Source: Arthrobacter sp. SX1312
GTDB lineage: Bacteria; Actinomycetota; Actinomycetes; Actinomycetales; Micrococcaceae
NCBI RefSeq assembly: GCF_002929295.1
Contig: NZ_PJIM01000002.1
Location: forward strand, 1,155,945-1,219,944
Reading direction: 5' to 3'
DNA length: 64,000 nt
A program made the position numbers and the translations under genes. Shown here in pieces: positions 23,307 to 33,200 of this stretch. The notes under the pieces are model-generated. The model had not been told where the DNA came from. It did not search any database and worked only from the letters and a program-made list of their open reading frames with translations. Positions within the stretch are counted from its first letter, which is position 1. The number at the start of each line of letters is the position of its first letter.

Positions 23307-24338
23307 GTGCACACCTCGGACCCGCCCCTGCCGGACGCCCTTCCCCTACCGGCCCTCGAGGAGGTGGCCGCGTCCGCGCGGATCGTCTCGGTGCCCATGC
23401 GCGTGAAGTTCCGCGGCGTCCTCGTCCGGGAGGCCCTGCTGGTCCGGGGGCCGGCCGGTTGGGGGGAGTTCTGCCCGTTCCTGGAGTACGACGACACCGA
23501 ATCCGCCCCGTGGCTCGCAGGCGCCCTCGAAGCGGCCTGGCACGGCTTCCCGGACCCGGTGCGGTCCGCGGTCCCGGTGAACGCGACGGTGCCGGCCGTC
23601 GGTGCCGCCGATGTCGAGGGGGTGCTGGCCCGCTTCGGGGACGTCGGCGCGGTCAAGGTGAAGGTGGCCGAGCGGGGGCAGTCACTCGCCGACGACGTCG
23701 CCCGGGTCGCCGAGGTGCGCCGCCTCCTTCCCGGGGCCGGCATCAAGATCGACGCGAACGGCGGCTGGGACGTGGGCGGGGCGCTCCGGGCCCTCGACGC
23801 CCTCGGCCGGTTCGGCCTGCAGTACGTGGAGCAGCCGGTGGCGGACATCCCCGGGCTCCGCACGGTCCGGCTCGAACTGCGCCGCCGGGGGGAGACGGTC
23901 CTCGTCGCGGCCGACGAGAGCGTGCGGCGCCAGGACGATCCGCTCCGGGTGGCCCGCGAGGACGCCGCCGACGTCCTCGTCATCAAGGCTCCGCCGCTCG
24001 GCGGCGTGCGGCGGGCCCTGGACATCATCGACCGCGCCGGGCTGCCCGCCGTCGTCAGCTCCGCCCTCGACACCTCCGTGGGCATCCGCGCCGGGGTGGC
24101 CCTCGCCGCCGCGCTCCCGGCACTCCCGTACGCGTGCGGCCTCGCCACGGTCTCGCTCATGGCCGGCGATGTCACCGATACCTCCCTCGTCCCCGAGCAC
24201 GGGTCCCTCCCGGTGCGGGACGTCGAGGTCTCCCAGGAGCGGCTGGAACGCTACGCGGCCGGCGAGGACCGGCGGCGCTGGTGGCTGGACCGCCTGGCAC
24301 GGTGCCACGGGGTGCTCGCCGCGGGCCGGCAGCGCTGA
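23307..24338 (+). CDS. menC: o-Succinylbenzoate synthase
   Basis: The 343 aa enolase-superfamily enzyme dehydrates SHCHC to o-succinylbenzoate in menaquinone synthesis. The catalytic lysine is in V-K-V-K-V. Metal ligands are in D-A-N-G-G-W, V-E-Q-P and A-A-D-E-S. The second lysine is in V-I-K-A-P-P-L-G-G, the MenC form of that strand. The GTG start is the only one giving the complete capping domain. It lies with menD, menF, menG and the menJ-like gene but is separated from menD by the phoX gene. Confidence 0.92.
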   Translation: MHTSDPPLPDALPLPALEEVAASARIVSVPMRVKFRGVLVREALLVRGPAGWGEFCPFLEYDDTESAPWLAGALEAAWHGFPDPVRSAVPVNATVPAVGAADVEGVLARFGDVGAVKVKVAERGQSLADDVARVAEVRRLLPGAGIKIDANGGWDVGGALRALDALGRFGLQYVEQPVADIPGLRTVRLELRRRGETVLVAADESVRRQDDPLRVAREDAADVLVIKAPPLGGVRRALDIIDRAGLPAVVSSALDTSVGIRAGVALAAALPALPYACGLATVSLMAGDVTDTSLVPEHGSLPVRDVEVSQERLERYAAGEDRRRWWLDRLARCHGVLAAGRQR

Positions 24339-24354
24339 TGCCTGTTCCGGTCCC

Positions 24355-24376
24355 GTTCACCGGCGGTTCACCGGCG
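24355..24376 (+). promoter_or_regulatory. PHO box (PhoP direct repeats) upstream of phoX
   Basis: Two identical 11-base direct repeats, GTTCACCGGCG, run head to tail at 24355-24365 and 24366-24376. This is the arrangement and core (GTTCACC every 11 bases) bound by actinobacterial PhoP. A degenerate third unit, GTTCAGCTGCC, begins at 24389. The repeats end 72 bases before the phoX start codon, a suitable position for activation at phosphate limitation. Confidence 0.85.
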
Positions 24377-24399
24377 GGCACCGCGGCTGTTCAGCTGCC

Positions 24400-24438
24400 C
24401 TCGACAGGGTGAGGTGGAACACTGCTCATCCTGTCGAG
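24400..24438 (+). other. Inverted repeat in the phoX leader
   Basis: CTCGACAGGGTGAG (24400-24413) and CTCATCCTGTCGAG (24425-24438) pair with one mismatch around an 11-base loop. No T run follows. It could end menC transcription or fold in the phoX leader just before the AGAGG ribosome site. Confidence 0.55.
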
Positions 24439-24448
24439 AGGTACCCCC

Positions 24449-26611
24449 ATGACTGACACCGCGCGCCGCCTGCTGCCCATGCTCGGCCACACCAAGGGAA
24501 AGCGCAGCGCCGTCACGTGCGCCCTGAAGTGTGACAACGCCTGCGCCGACGCCGTCTGCAACACGTCGGGCAACAACTACTTCCGCGACATCGTCTCGCG
24601 CGAATTCTCGCGCCGCAGCGCTCTCGGCGCGGGAGCGGCAGGTGCCCTCACGCTCCTCGTCGCGGGCCAGACCGGTGCGGGCTCAGCACAGGCCGCCCCC
24701 GGCGGCGCGGGGTCGAACGCACTGGCCTTCAACGCCATCGCGCCCGTGGACGCGCTGGTCGACGACATGACCGTGCCGCAGGGCTACGGCTGGAAGCCCG
24801 TCATCCGGTGGGGCGATCCGCTCTTCCGCACGTCACCGGACTTCGACGCGAACAACCAGACCGCCGCCGCGCAGGCGCTGCAGTTCGGCTACAACTGCGA
24901 CTACACCGACGTCCTCGAGATCGCCGGGAGCAAGGGCCGCCGTGCGGTGCTGTTCGCCAATCACGAGTACACGAACGAGAACATCATGGTGCCCCCGACG
25001 ACGCCCGCGGCTGAGGTCCGCGGCATCGGCAAGGCGGCCCACGGATTGTCCGTCGTCGAACTCGAGCGCAGGAACAGGAACAAGCCATGGTCCTATGTCC
25101 AGGGCGCCCCGCTCAACCGGCGCTACCTGACCACCACCCCCTATGAGGTGACCGGCCCGGCCGCCGGATCGGACCTGCTGAAGACCAGGGACGACCCGGC
25201 AGGCCGCACCATCCTCGGCACCCTCGGCAACTGCGCCGGCGGCACCACGCCGTGGGGCACCATCCTCTCCGGCGAGGAGAACTTCAACGGCTACTTCGTG
25301 GCTGCCGGCACCAGCGACGGCGACCGCCGTTACGGCATCACCAGCAAGCCGACGGCGCGCGGCTGGGAGATCGACGAGCCGCGCTGGGACACCCGCAACG
25401 CAGGCTACGAGAACGAGAAGCACCGCTTCGGCTACATCGTGGAGGTCGACCCGTTCGATCCCACGTCGACGCCGAGGAAGCACTCCGCGCTGGGACGCTT
25501 CAAGCACGAGGGCGCGAACGTGACCGTCGCCGCCGACGGGCGCGTCGTCGCCTACATGGGCGACGACGAGCGCTTCGACTACCTGTACAAGTTCGTGTCC
25601 ACGAAGAAGGTCCAGCCGGGCACCAGCCCTGCTGCGCGCAGGGCCAACATGACGCTGCTGAGCGAGGGCTCGCTGTACGTCGCCCGCTTCCAGGGCAACT
25701 CCGTGGCCGAGATCAACGGCACCGGCACGCTCCCGTCCGACGGCGCGTTCGACGGCGTGGGCGAGTGGCTGCCGCTGCTCGTCGACAACACGTCCGTGGT
25801 CGCGGGCATGACCGCTGCCGAGGTGTCCGTCTTCACGCGGATCGCCGCGGACAAGATGGGCGCCACCAAGATGGACCGGTGCGAGGACGTCGAGCCGAAC
25901 CCGCGGACCGGCAAGGTGTACGTGGCGTGCACCAACAACACGAACCGCGGCGTCGGTACCAGCGCCGTCGCCGATGAGGCCAACCCCCGCACCGCGAATC
26001 GTGACGGGCACGTCGTCGAGCTCACGGAAACGGGCGGCAATGCCACCGGCACGCGCTTCACGTGGAACCTGCTGCTGGTCTGCGGTGATCCGGCCCGGAA
26101 CCCCACCACCTACTTCGCGGGCTACCCGACGGACAAGGTCTCCCCCATCTCCTGCCCCGACAACGTGGCCTTCGATTCGGCGGGCAACCTGTGGATCTCG
26201 ACGGACGGCCAGCCGAGCGCCATCGGCTTCGCCGACGGCCTGTTCAAGGTGGGACTCGAGGGTGCCGAGCGCGGCCGCGTGCAGCAGTTCCTCGCCGTCC
26301 CCCGCGACGCCGAGACCTGCGGCCCCATCATCCACGACCAGGACGGCACCGTCTTCGTCGCGGTGCAGCACCCCGGCGAGGACGGCAGCTGGGAGGCGCA
26401 GGCCTCGCTCTTCCCCGACTACGTGCCCCTGGGCGGCAGCCCCCGCAAGGGCGACGCCGCGCTGCCGCGCCCGTCGGTCGTCCAGGTCTACAAGGCGTCC
26501 GAGGGTCGCCGCGACGAGGACCACTCGGGCCGGGGGCGCGGACGGCAGCCCGGCAAGCCGCGCCCCAAGGGCAACCCGAACGAGACCCGGGGCGGCCGTG
26601 ACGCCAAGTAG
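24449..26611 (+). CDS. phoX: PhoX-family alkaline phosphatase, Tat-exported
   Basis: The 720 aa protein carries a twin-arginine signal, F-S-R-R-S-A-L-G-A-G-A-A-G, at about residues 50-75, after an N-terminal leader common in actinobacterial PhoX. The mature protein is the DUF839 beta-propeller with C-A-G-G-T-T-P-W-G-T and G-E-E-N-F-N-G-Y, including the cysteine and acidic residues of the calcium/iron site, and H-E-G-A-N-V. The C-terminus is basic and proline/glycine-rich. It should hydrolyse phosphomonoesters outside the cell to supply phosphate. A PHO box directly upstream supports the role. Confidence 0.93.
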   Translation: MTDTARRLLPMLGHTKGKRSAVTCALKCDNACADAVCNTSGNNYFRDIVSREFSRRSALGAGAAGALTLLVAGQTGAGSAQAAPGGAGSNALAFNAIAPVDALVDDMTVPQGYGWKPVIRWGDPLFRTSPDFDANNQTAAAQALQFGYNCDYTDVLEIAGSKGRRAVLFANHEYTNENIMVPPTTPAAEVRGIGKAAHGLSVVELERRNRNKPWSYVQGAPLNRRYLTTTPYEVTGPAAGSDLLKTRDDPAGRTILGTLGNCAGGTTPWGTILSGEENFNGYFVAAGTSDGDRRYGITSKPTARGWEIDEPRWDTRNAGYENEKHRFGYIVEVDPFDPTSTPRKHSALGRFKHEGANVTVAADGRVVAYMGDDERFDYLYKFVSTKKVQPGTSPAARRANMTLLSEGSLYVARFQGNSVAEINGTGTLPSDGAFDGVGEWLPLLVDNTSVVAGMTAAEVSVFTRIAADKMGATKMDRCEDVEPNPRTGKVYVACTNNTNRGVGTSAVADEANPRTANRDGHVVELTETGGNATGTRFTWNLLLVCGDPARNPTTYFAGYPTDKVSPISCPDNVAFDSAGNLWISTDGQPSAIGFADGLFKVGLEGAERGRVQQFLAVPRDAETCGPIIHDQDGTVFVAVQHPGEDGSWEAQASLFPDYVPLGGSPRKGDAALPRPSVVQVYKASEGRRDEDHSGRGRGRQPGKPRPKGNPNETRGGRDAK

Positions 26612-26631
26612 GCACTGACACCCCGACGCCG

Positions 26632-26661
26632 ACGCGACCCCACCCCCGGGTGGGGTCGCGT
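26632..26661 (+). terminator. Terminator-like hairpin after phoX
   Basis: Arms 26632-26645 and 26648-26661 pair perfectly over 14 bases, extended by flanking CCCCGACG/CGTCGGGG. The central pairs must open to form a loop. No T run follows, as is usual in this genome. It separates phoX from menD, 27 bases further on. Confidence 0.7.
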
Positions 26662-26687
26662 CACCGTCGGGGTGGAAGGATGGAACG

Positions 26688-28439
26688 GTGACACACGTGG
26701 GCGACACAGAGACCGGACCAGCAGCGACACCCCTCGACTCCGCGACCTCGGCCGCGCGTGCCGTCCGGGCTCTCGTGGCCGGCGGCGTGAGGGACGTCGT
26801 CGTCGCCCCCGGGTCCCGCAGCGCCCCCCTCGCCTACGCCCTGTCCGCGGCGGAGGACGCCGGCCTCGTCCGCCTGCACGTGCGGATCGACGAGCGGTCC
26901 GGCGCCTTCACCGCCCTGGGGCTCGCGCTCGGCGCCCAGCGCCCGGCGGCGGTGGTCACGACGTCGGGCACGGCCGTGGGCGAACTCCTGCCCGCGGTCA
27001 TGGAGGCGAACCACGCCGCCGTGCCCCTGGTGGTAGTCTCCGCCGACCGGCCCGGCGAGCTGCGCGGCACCGGCGCCAACCAGACCACGGTGCAGCCGGG
27101 CCTGTTCGGCGTGCATGTACGCGCGGGCGTGGACGTCGGAGCGGGGGAGGACCCGACCGGCGCGATCGGGGATGCCCTGCGCGCCGCCGTGGGTCGTCCC
27201 GCGGACGGCCCGGCCGCCCGGCCGCCCGGTCCCGTGCACCTGAACCTCGCCTTCCGCGATCCGCTGGTGCCCGGGGACCACCCGGAGGAGCCCGCACCCG
27301 ATGTCCGATCCGATGTCGCCCCCGTCACCGCCGGCACGGTCGCTCGGGAGGAGCCGCAGGAGGAGCCGCGCGAGGAGACAGGGCCGGTGGCCCCCCAGCG
27401 GCCCGGCAGCAGGACCGTCGTCGTCGCCGGTCACGGCGCGGGGGAGCTCGCCGCGGTGTTCGCCGCGCACCTCGACCTCCCGCTGCTCGCGGAGCCGTCC
27501 TCCAACGCGCGGTTCGGCAGCAGCGCCGTCGCCCCGTACCGGCTGCTCCTGGAGCATCTCGGCCCCGCCATCACACGCGTGGTGGTCTTCGGGCGCCCCA
27601 CGCTGTCCCGCCCGGTCACGGCGCTGCTGGCCCGGGCCGACGTCGGGCACGCGCTGTACCTGCCCGTGCCCGCCGCCTGGTTCGAGGAGGGTCGGCGTCC
27701 CGAGCGCATCATCGACTCCCTGCCTGAACTGCTCGCGTTCGCCGGGCGCGGTGAGGAGGGTTGGCTGCGGTCGTGGCGGGAGGCCGGGGCTGCGGCCGAG
27801 GCCCGCCTCCAGTCGCTGCTGGCGGACGAGCGGTCCATGACCGGGCTGCACGTGGCCGACGCCGTCTGGGAGCACACGGACGGCAACCTGGTGCTCGGCT
27901 CGTCCAATCCGATCCGGGACGTAGACCTCGTCGCCGCGACGGACTGGCATCCGCTGGAGGTCTTCGCGAACCGCGGGCTCGCCGGGATCGACGGCACGAT
28001 CTCGACGGCGACCGGCGTGGCCCTCGCGGCGGGCATCCCCACGCGCGCCCTCCTGGGGGACCTCACCTTCCTGCACGACGTCGGGGGGCTGCTGCTCGGC
28101 AGCGGCGAACCGCAGCCCGACCTGCAGCTCGTGGTCCTCAACGACGGCGGGGGCGGGATCTTCGGGCTGCTCGAGCACGGGGCCCCGAGGACGACGGCGC
28201 GCTACGGCCCCGCCGTCGAGCGACTGTTCGGGACGCCGCACACCGTGGACCTCGCCGCGCTCGCCGCCGCCTACGGGCTGCGCTACGAGCGGGCGACGAC
28301 GCTGCAGGAGCTGGATACGGCGATGGAGCGGCCCATCAGGGGCCGCTCCATCCTGGAGGTCCGGGCGGAGCGCTCGACGCTCCGGGACCTCCACGCGCGC
28401 GTCCGCCTGGCGGTGGCGTCCGCGGTGCGTCCCGCCTAG
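26688..28439 (+). CDS. menD: SEPHCHC synthase (menaquinone pathway)
   Basis: The 583 aa thiamine-diphosphate enzyme adds succinic semialdehyde from 2-oxoglutarate to isochorismate. The N-terminal [18 protein letters not shown] (catalytic glutamate) and T-S-G-T-A strands are typical MenD. The C-terminal ThDP site appears as G-D-L-T-F-L-H-D followed about 20 residues later by N-D-G-G-G-G-I-F. A loop at about 205-240 is longer and more acidic than usual. The stop codon shares CTAG with the convergent ABC ATPase gene. Confidence 0.94.
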   Translation: MTHVGDTETGPAATPLDSATSAARAVRALVAGGVRDVVVAPGSRSAPLAYALSAAEDAGLVRLHVRIDERSGAFTALGLALGAQRPAAVVTTSGTAVGELLPAVMEANHAAVPLVVVSADRPGELRGTGANQTTVQPGLFGVHVRAGVDVGAGEDPTGAIGDALRAAVGRPADGPAARPPGPVHLNLAFRDPLVPGDHPEEPAPDVRSDVAPVTAGTVAREEPQEEPREETGPVAPQRPGSRTVVVAGHGAGELAAVFAAHLDLPLLAEPSSNARFGSSAVAPYRLLLEHLGPAITRVVVFGRPTLSRPVTALLARADVGHALYLPVPAAWFEEGRRPERIIDSLPELLAFAGRGEEGWLRSWREAGAAAEARLQSLLADERSMTGLHVADAVWEHTDGNLVLGSSNPIRDVDLVAATDWHPLEVFANRGLAGIDGTISTATGVALAAGIPTRALLGDLTFLHDVGGLLLGSGEPQPDLQLVVLNDGGGGIFGLLEHGAPRTTARYGPAVERLFGTPHTVDLAALAAAYGLRYERATTLQELDTAMERPIRGRSILEVRAERSTLRDLHARVRLAVASAVRPA

Positions 28440-29212
28440 AGCACCTTCGAGAGGAAGAGCTTCGTGCGCTCGTGCTGCGGGTTCCCGAGCACGTCCTCGG
28501 GCTTGCCCTGCTCCACGACGACGCCGCCGTCCATGAAGACCACGCGGTCGCCGACCTCCCGGGCGAAGCCCATCTCGTGCGTGACCACCATCATGGTCAT
28601 GCCCTCCCTGGCCAGCTGCTTCATGACCTCGAGGACGTCACCGACGAGCTCGGGGTCCAGGGCGCTGGTGGGCTCGTCGAACAGCATCATGTCGGGGTCC
28701 ATCGACAGGGCGCGGGCGATGGCGACGCGCTGCTGCTGGCCGCCGGAGAGCTGCGCGGGGAAGGCGTCGGCCTTCTCCGCGAGGCCCACCTTGGCGAGGT
28801 TCCGGTGGGCCACCTCGATCGCCTCGGCCTTGCCGCGCTTCTTGGCGCGCTGCTGGGCGAGGGTGAGGTTCTTCAGGACGCTCAGGTGCGGGAAGAGGTT
28901 GAACTGCTGGAAGACCATGCCGATGCGCGTGCGCACGGCGTCGAGGTCCGTCTCGCTGTCCGTGATGTCCACGCCCTCCACCATGACCGTGCCGGTGGTG
29001 GGCTCCTCGAGCCGGTTGACGCAGCGCAGCAGGGTGGACTTGCCCGAGCCGGAGGGCCCGATGACGCACACCACCTCGCCGTGGTCCACGTGGAAGTCGA
29101 TGCCCTTGAGCACCTCGTTGGTGCCGAAGTTCTTGCACAGGGCGCGGACCTCGATGGCGGGGGCCGCCGTCGAACGCGCGGCGGCCGATGCTGGATGTGC
29201 CACCGGAATCAC
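28436..29212 (-). CDS. Polar amino-acid ABC transporter ATPase, GlnQ-like
   Basis: This 258 aa ATPase has Walker [11 protein letters not shown]-loop F-Q-Q-F-N-L-F-P-H, signature L-S-G-G-Q-Q-Q-R and Walker B M-L-F-D-E-P. The [10 protein letters not shown] switch is characteristic of glutamine/glutamate-type transporters. It starts with a GTG at 29212 overlapping the permease stop, so it is the third gene of the operon (binding protein, permease, ATPase). Its stop overlaps menD's within the palindrome CTAG. Confidence 0.94.
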   Translation of the reverse strand: MIPVAHPASAAARSTAAPAIEVRALCKNFGTNEVLKGIDFHVDHGEVVCVIGPSGSGKSTLLRCVNRLEEPTTGTVMVEGVDITDSETDLDAVRTRIGMVFQQFNLFPHLSVLKNLTLAQQRAKKRGKAEAIEVAHRNLAKVGLAEKADAFPAQLSGGQQQRVAIARALSMDPDMMLFDEPTSALDPELVGDVLEVMKQLAREGMTMMVVTHEMGFAREVGDRVVFMDGGVVVEQGKPEDVLGNPQHERTKLFLSKVL

Positions 29213-29994
29213 CGGCCTCTCTTGTTGTGTCGTTCGAGCTTCGCCACGAGCTGGGTGAGCGGCAGCGTGATCACCAGGTACAGCAGGGCGGCGACCACGA
29301 GGGGTGTCGCGTTGGCCTGGCTGGTGAGGGCGTCCCGCGAGAACGTGGTCAGTTCGCGGTCGCCGATGGCCATGCCCGCGATGAAGAGGAGCGAGGTGTC
29401 CTTGATGAGGATGACCAGCTCGTTCGTCAGCGGGGGCGTGATGATGCGGAAGGCCTGGGGGAGGATCACGGTCAGCATGGTCCACGGCCCGTTCATGCCG
29501 AGGGAGCGCGCCGCCTCGACCTGCCCCTTGGGGACGGCCTCGATGCCGGCCCGGATGGTCTCGGCGATGTAGGCGGACGAGACGATGATGAGGGCGATCA
29601 GTCCCGCACCGGCATTGCCGCCGGGCGCCCGCCACTGGAAGGCGATGGGGATGGCGTACGCGAACCCGAAGATGACCAGCAGCGCCGGGAGACCGCGGAA
29701 CAGCTCGATGTAGCCGGTCGCGAACCAGCGGTACGGCAGCACAGGGGAGAGTTTCATGAGTGCCAGCAGGAGGCCGAGCAGCAGGCCTCCGACGAAGGCG
29801 ATGGCCGTGTAGACGACCGTGTTCTTCGCCGCGATCGTGACGATCTCGGGGAAGACTCCCATGGCCACGTCGAGGTTGAAGAAGTACGCCCGGATCGTCG
29901 CCCAGTCGGCGGCGAGGAGCACGAAGACGACGACGGCGGCGAAGACCGCGTAGAGGACGCCTTGGGTGAGGCGTCTGCGGGTTGAACGTTTCAC
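29209..29994 (-). CDS. Polar amino-acid ABC transporter permease, GlnP-like
   Basis: This 261 aa HisM/GlnP-class permease has about five membrane helices. The loop E-A-A-R-S-L-G-M-N contacts the ATPase, and I-R-A-G-I-E-A-V precedes it. Family features include F-R-G-L-P-A-L-L in the third helix region. It lies between the binding-protein and ATPase genes. Since only one permease is present, it should work as a homodimer. Confidence 0.92.
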   Translation of the reverse strand: MKRSTRRRLTQGVLYAVFAAVVVFVLLAADWATIRAYFFNLDVAMGVFPEIVTIAAKNTVVYTAIAFVGGLLLGLLLALMKLSPVLPYRWFATGYIELFRGLPALLVIFGFAYAIPIAFQWRAPGGNAGAGLIALIIVSSAYIAETIRAGIEAVPKGQVEAARSLGMNGPWTMLTVILPQAFRIITPPLTNELVILIKDTSLLFIAGMAIGDRELTTFSRDALTSQANATPLVVAALLYLVITLPLTQLVAKLERHNKRGR

Positions 29995-30024
29995 GCGGGG
30001 ATCTACCTTCCTTCGGGAGGTGGC

Positions 30025-30069
30025 ACCCGTACGGCCCCGGAGTCGTCGGACATCCGGGGCCGCACGGGT
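30025..30069 (-). other. Intra-operon hairpin after the amino-acid binding-protein gene
   Basis: Two 17-base arms (30025-30041 and 30053-30069) pair with one mismatch around an 11-base loop. The hairpin lies 10 bases after the binding-protein stop and before the permease. As with the sugar operon, this probably stabilises the upstream message or limits downstream expression. No T run is present. Confidence 0.72.
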
Positions 30070-30078
30070 AGGGCTGGG

Positions 30079-30867
30079 CTACTCCGCGAAGTAGGAGTCG
30101 TAGATTTCCTGGTACTTGCCGTTCTCACGCAGCGAGGCCAGCTGTCCGTTGACGGCGGCCACGAGTTCCTCGCTGCCGGTCTTGGCCATGATGAAGCCGT
30201 ACTGCTCGTCGGTCGGCAGTTCCTCGGCGATCGTGAACGCGCCGTCCTCGGTGTGGCCGATGTTCACCGGGAGATCCTGCAGCAGGGCGTCGACGTTCCC
30301 GGCCTGGATGGCGGCGAACATCTCGGCGTCCGAGGGGAACTGGACCAGTTCCGCCTCGGGTGCGTTCTCCGCGGCGTAGGTGGCACCGGTGGTGCCCTGC
30401 TGGACGCCCACCTGCTTGCCGGCGAGGTCGTCGATCGAGGCGATGTCCGAGTCGGTCGGCACGAGGACGGACTGCAGGGAGTCGTAGTACGGGTCCGAGA
30501 ACGCCAGGTTCGCCTTGCGCTCCTCGGTGATGGTGACGGCGCTGGCGCCGATGTCGCACTGGCGGGAGCCCAGGACGGCGCCGCTCTGGAGGCCGTCGAA
30601 ACCGACGTCCTGCACGGAGAGCTCGAGGTCCATGCCCGCGGCGATCTCCTTCATCAGGTCCATGTCGAAGCCGGTGTACTCGCCGTTCTCCTCGAACTCG
30701 AAGGGCGGGTAGGGGATGTCCGAGCAGACGGTGAGCGAACCCTCGGAGACGAGGTTCAGGCCGCTCGCCTCCTCGGACCCGGCGTCGTCGGAGCCTCCGC
30801 CACAGGCGCTCAGCGCGAGTGCGCCGGCGGCCATGGCGGCCAGCAGTGCTGATTTCTTGGAAAGCAT
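30079..30867 (-). CDS. Polar amino-acid ABC transporter substrate-binding lipoprotein
   Basis: The 262 aa protein has a lipoprotein signal with lipobox A-L-S-A-C and Cys22 as anchor. The mature part is a family 3 solute-binding fold, with [20 protein letters not shown] and V-G-V-Q-Q-G-T-T segments that bind polar amino acids. Glutamine, glutamate, cystine or arginine cannot be told apart here. It is first in an operon with GlnP- and GlnQ-like genes. Confidence 0.92.
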   Translation of the reverse strand: MLSKKSALLAAMAAGALALSACGGGSDDAGSEEASGLNLVSEGSLTVCSDIPYPPFEFEENGEYTGFDMDLMKEIAAGMDLELSVQDVGFDGLQSGAVLGSRQCDIGASAVTITEERKANLAFSDPYYDSLQSVLVPTDSDIASIDDLAGKQVGVQQGTTGATYAAENAPEAELVQFPSDAEMFAAIQAGNVDALLQDLPVNIGHTEDGAFTIAEELPTDEQYGFIMAKTGSEELVAAVNGQLASLRENGKYQEIYDSYFAE

Positions 30868-30981
30868 GGGTACCTCACTTGGGCGGACGGGGGTGGAACG
30901 GGGGACGGTCCTGCTGATTCTAGCCTCAAGGAGAGGTGCATCACAGGCGACAGGGGTTGCCCATCGGTAATCCGGGTCCTG

Positions 30982-32322
30982 TCATCGGGACAGTCCGAGG
31001 GCCTCGATCATCGGCCGGAACTTGCTCCACGTCTCCGCGAGCTCGGCCTCCGGCTGCGAACCCTCGACGATCCCGCACCCCGCGTAGAGCCGCACGCGCG
31101 TGGGCGTCTCGACGACGGCGCCGCGGAGGGCGATGCCCCACTCGCCGTTGCCCCCGGCGTCGATCCAGCCCACCGGCCCGGCGTACGGACCGCGCTGCAG
31201 GTGCTCGAGTTCGCGGATGAGCGCTCCGGCGACCGTCGTGGGGGTGCCGCAGACCGCGGCCGTGGGATGGAGCGCCTGGACGAGGGCCAGCGACGTCGGC
31301 ACCCGGCCGTCGTCGTCCGCGGCGAGCTGCGCCGTGACGTCCGAGGCGAGGTGCCACACGTTGGGCAGCTGCAGCACGAACGGCTCGCTGTGGGAGGTCA
31401 TGGAACTCGTGAACGGCTGGAGGGTCTCGGTGAGCGAGTCGATCGCGATCTGGTGCTCGTGGAGCTGCTTCTCGGACCCCGCGAGGACGCGGTCGGCGTA
31501 GCCGGGGTCGCCGGCCGGGGCGTTGGCCCGGTCCAGGGTCCCGGCGAGCACGCGGGCGCGGGCCGTGTTGTTCTCCACCTTGATGAGCATCTCCGGCGTC
31601 GACCCGATCAGGCCGTCGACGGCGTACGTCCAGCAGTCCTCGTACCGCACCGCGAGCTCACGCAGCACCTGCGCCGTCGCGACGGGCGTCTCGAGGTGCG
31701 CGACGACGTCCCGCGCCAGCACGAGCTTGCTCAGCTCGCCGGCCTGCACGTGCTTCACGCCCTCGGCGACAGCACGCTGGTACTGGTCCTCGCTGAGCAC
31801 GCCCGGGCCCAGGCGGTCGCCGGGGCCGGGCGAACGCCCGGCGTCGGGCTCGATGAGGTAGGCGGCGAGAGCCGCTTCCGCCGCCTCCGCGCTCAGCTCG
31901 GCCTCGGCGTCGTCGGTGATGAGGGTCAGCCAGGCCCGGCCCTCGCTGCAGCCCACCACCACCGCAGGGACGATCAGGCGCGATTCGTGCGGTGAGGTCT
32001 TGGAGAAGGCGAAGGAGCCGAAGGCGATGAGGCCGCTGCCCGGGACGCCGAGATCGTCCAGCACCTCCGCGCCGGCGAGTTCGCGGCGCCACCACTCCTG
32101 GGCCTGCGTGAAGCGGTCCGGGCCGGTGACCGTGAACCGGGCGGTCTCACCGTAGGCCACCAGTCCGCCTCCGCGGCGGATCCAGGTGTGGGCGTCGTTG
32201 CGGACCACGTACTCGAGCAGACCCGTCCGCGGGTCCATGTCCGCCTGCGCCACGGTGATGCTGCGGAGTCCGCGGGACTGTCCGGGCGCAGGGGGCAGCG
32301 CAGTGAGGGACGGAGTGCTCAT
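30982..32322 (-). CDS. menF: Isochorismate synthase (menaquinone-type)
   Basis: The 446 aa chorismate-utilising enzyme isomerises chorismate to isochorismate, the first committed step to menaquinone. Conserved pieces are K-L-V-L-A-R-D, S-T-P-E-M-L-I, L-A-G-T, H-P-T-A-A-V-C-G-T-P, and the closing Y-A-G-C-G-I-V near residue 418. It lacks any lyase or pyruvate-forming domain. An entC-type siderophore role is possible, but the men genes around it favour menF. It is divergent from menG across a 113-base gap. Confidence 0.9.
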   Translation of the reverse strand: MSTPSLTALPPAPGQSRGLRSITVAQADMDPRTGLLEYVVRNDAHTWIRRGGGLVAYGETARFTVTGPDRFTQAQEWWRRELAGAEVLDDLGVPGSGLIAFGSFAFSKTSPHESRLIVPAVVVGCSEGRAWLTLITDDAEAELSAEAAEAALAAYLIEPDAGRSPGPGDRLGPGVLSEDQYQRAVAEGVKHVQAGELSKLVLARDVVAHLETPVATAQVLRELAVRYEDCWTYAVDGLIGSTPEMLIKVENNTARARVLAGTLDRANAPAGDPGYADRVLAGSEKQLHEHQIAIDSLTETLQPFTSSMTSHSEPFVLQLPNVWHLASDVTAQLAADDDGRVPTSLALVQALHPTAAVCGTPTTVAGALIRELEHLQRGPYAGPVGWIDAGGNGEWGIALRGAVVETPTRVRLYAGCGIVEGSQPEAELAETWSKFRPMIEALGLSR

Positions 32323-32435
32323 GATGCCTCAAGCGTACTCCGCGGCGTGGCGCCGCATTCGTGCGGGGTCGTGAGGTTCGGCACGTCGGGAGGACGCCGG
32401 TCGGGCGATCGGAGTTTCTTTGAGACAATGAGCGG

Positions 32436-33200
32436 GTGAATCGTGCATCACTGGAGAAGCGGCCTGACGAAGTAGCAGCCATGTTCGACGACGTGGCGCC
32501 CAAGTACGACGTCGTCAACGACGTCCTGTCGATGGGGCAGACGCGCCGATGGCGCCGCATCGTCGTGGACGCCGTCGGCGCGGAGCGGGGGCAACGCGTC
32601 CTGGACCTCGCTGCCGGCACCGGCACGTCGAGCGAGCCGTACGCGGACGCGGGCATCGACGTCGTGGCCTGCGACTTCTCGCTCGGCATGCTGAAGGTGG
32701 GCAAGCGACGCCGCCCGGACATCGACTTCGTGGCGGGGGACGCCACCAACCTGCCCTTCGCGGACAACTCCTTCGACGCATGCACCATCTCCTTCGGCCT
32801 GCGCAACGTGAACGAACCGAAGAAGGCACTCGCCGAGATGCTGCGCGTCACGCGGCCGGGCGGACGCCTGGTCGTCGCGGAGTTCTCCCAGCCCACCGTC
32901 GCGCTCTGGCGCACCACCTATACCGAGTACCTCATGCGCGCACTTCCCGCGATCGCCCGCAAGGTCAGCTCCAACCCGGACGCCTACGTGTACCTCGCCG
33001 AGTCCATCCGGGCCTGGCCCGACCAGGACCGGCTGGCCGCATGGATCGGTGACAGCGGCTGGGGCGACGTCGAGTACCGGAACCTCAACGGCGGCATCGT
33101 CGCCGTGCACCGTGCCACGAAGGCGTCCGCAGCGCCGGGCGAGGAACCGCTCCTGCCGGGCCAGGTGCGGTTGCGCCGCCGGACGTCGGCGGTCGACTAG
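32436..33200 (+). CDS. menG: Demethylmenaquinone methyltransferase
   Basis: The 254 aa UbiE/MenG methyltransferase has the SAM-binding motif [20 protein letters not shown] near the start and F-G-L-R-N-V in the middle, all UbiE-family hallmarks. It methylates demethylmenaquinone in the last step of the pathway. GTG start at 32436. The next gene begins on the base after its stop. Confidence 0.94.
   Translation: MNRASLEKRPDEVAAMFDDVAPKYDVVNDVLSMGQTRRWRRIVVDAVGAERGQRVLDLAAGTGTSSEPYADAGIDVVACDFSLGMLKVGKRRRPDIDFVAGDATNLPFADNSFDACTISFGLRNVNEPKKALAEMLRVTRPGGRLVVAEFSQPTVALWRTTYTEYLMRALPAIARKVSSNPDAYVYLAESIRAWPDQDRLAAWIGDSGWGDVEYRNLNGGIVAVHRATKASAAPGEEPLLPGQVRLRRRTSAVD

Noticed and set aside
24833-26707. 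A 624-codon minus-strand frame opposite phoX
   Set aside because: No recognisable fold; the plus strand encodes a complete PhoX with a Tat signal.
30982-32322. A siderophore (entC) role for the isochorismate synthase
   Set aside because: No siderophore genes are present, while menC, menD, menG and a prenyl synthase are within 12 kb.
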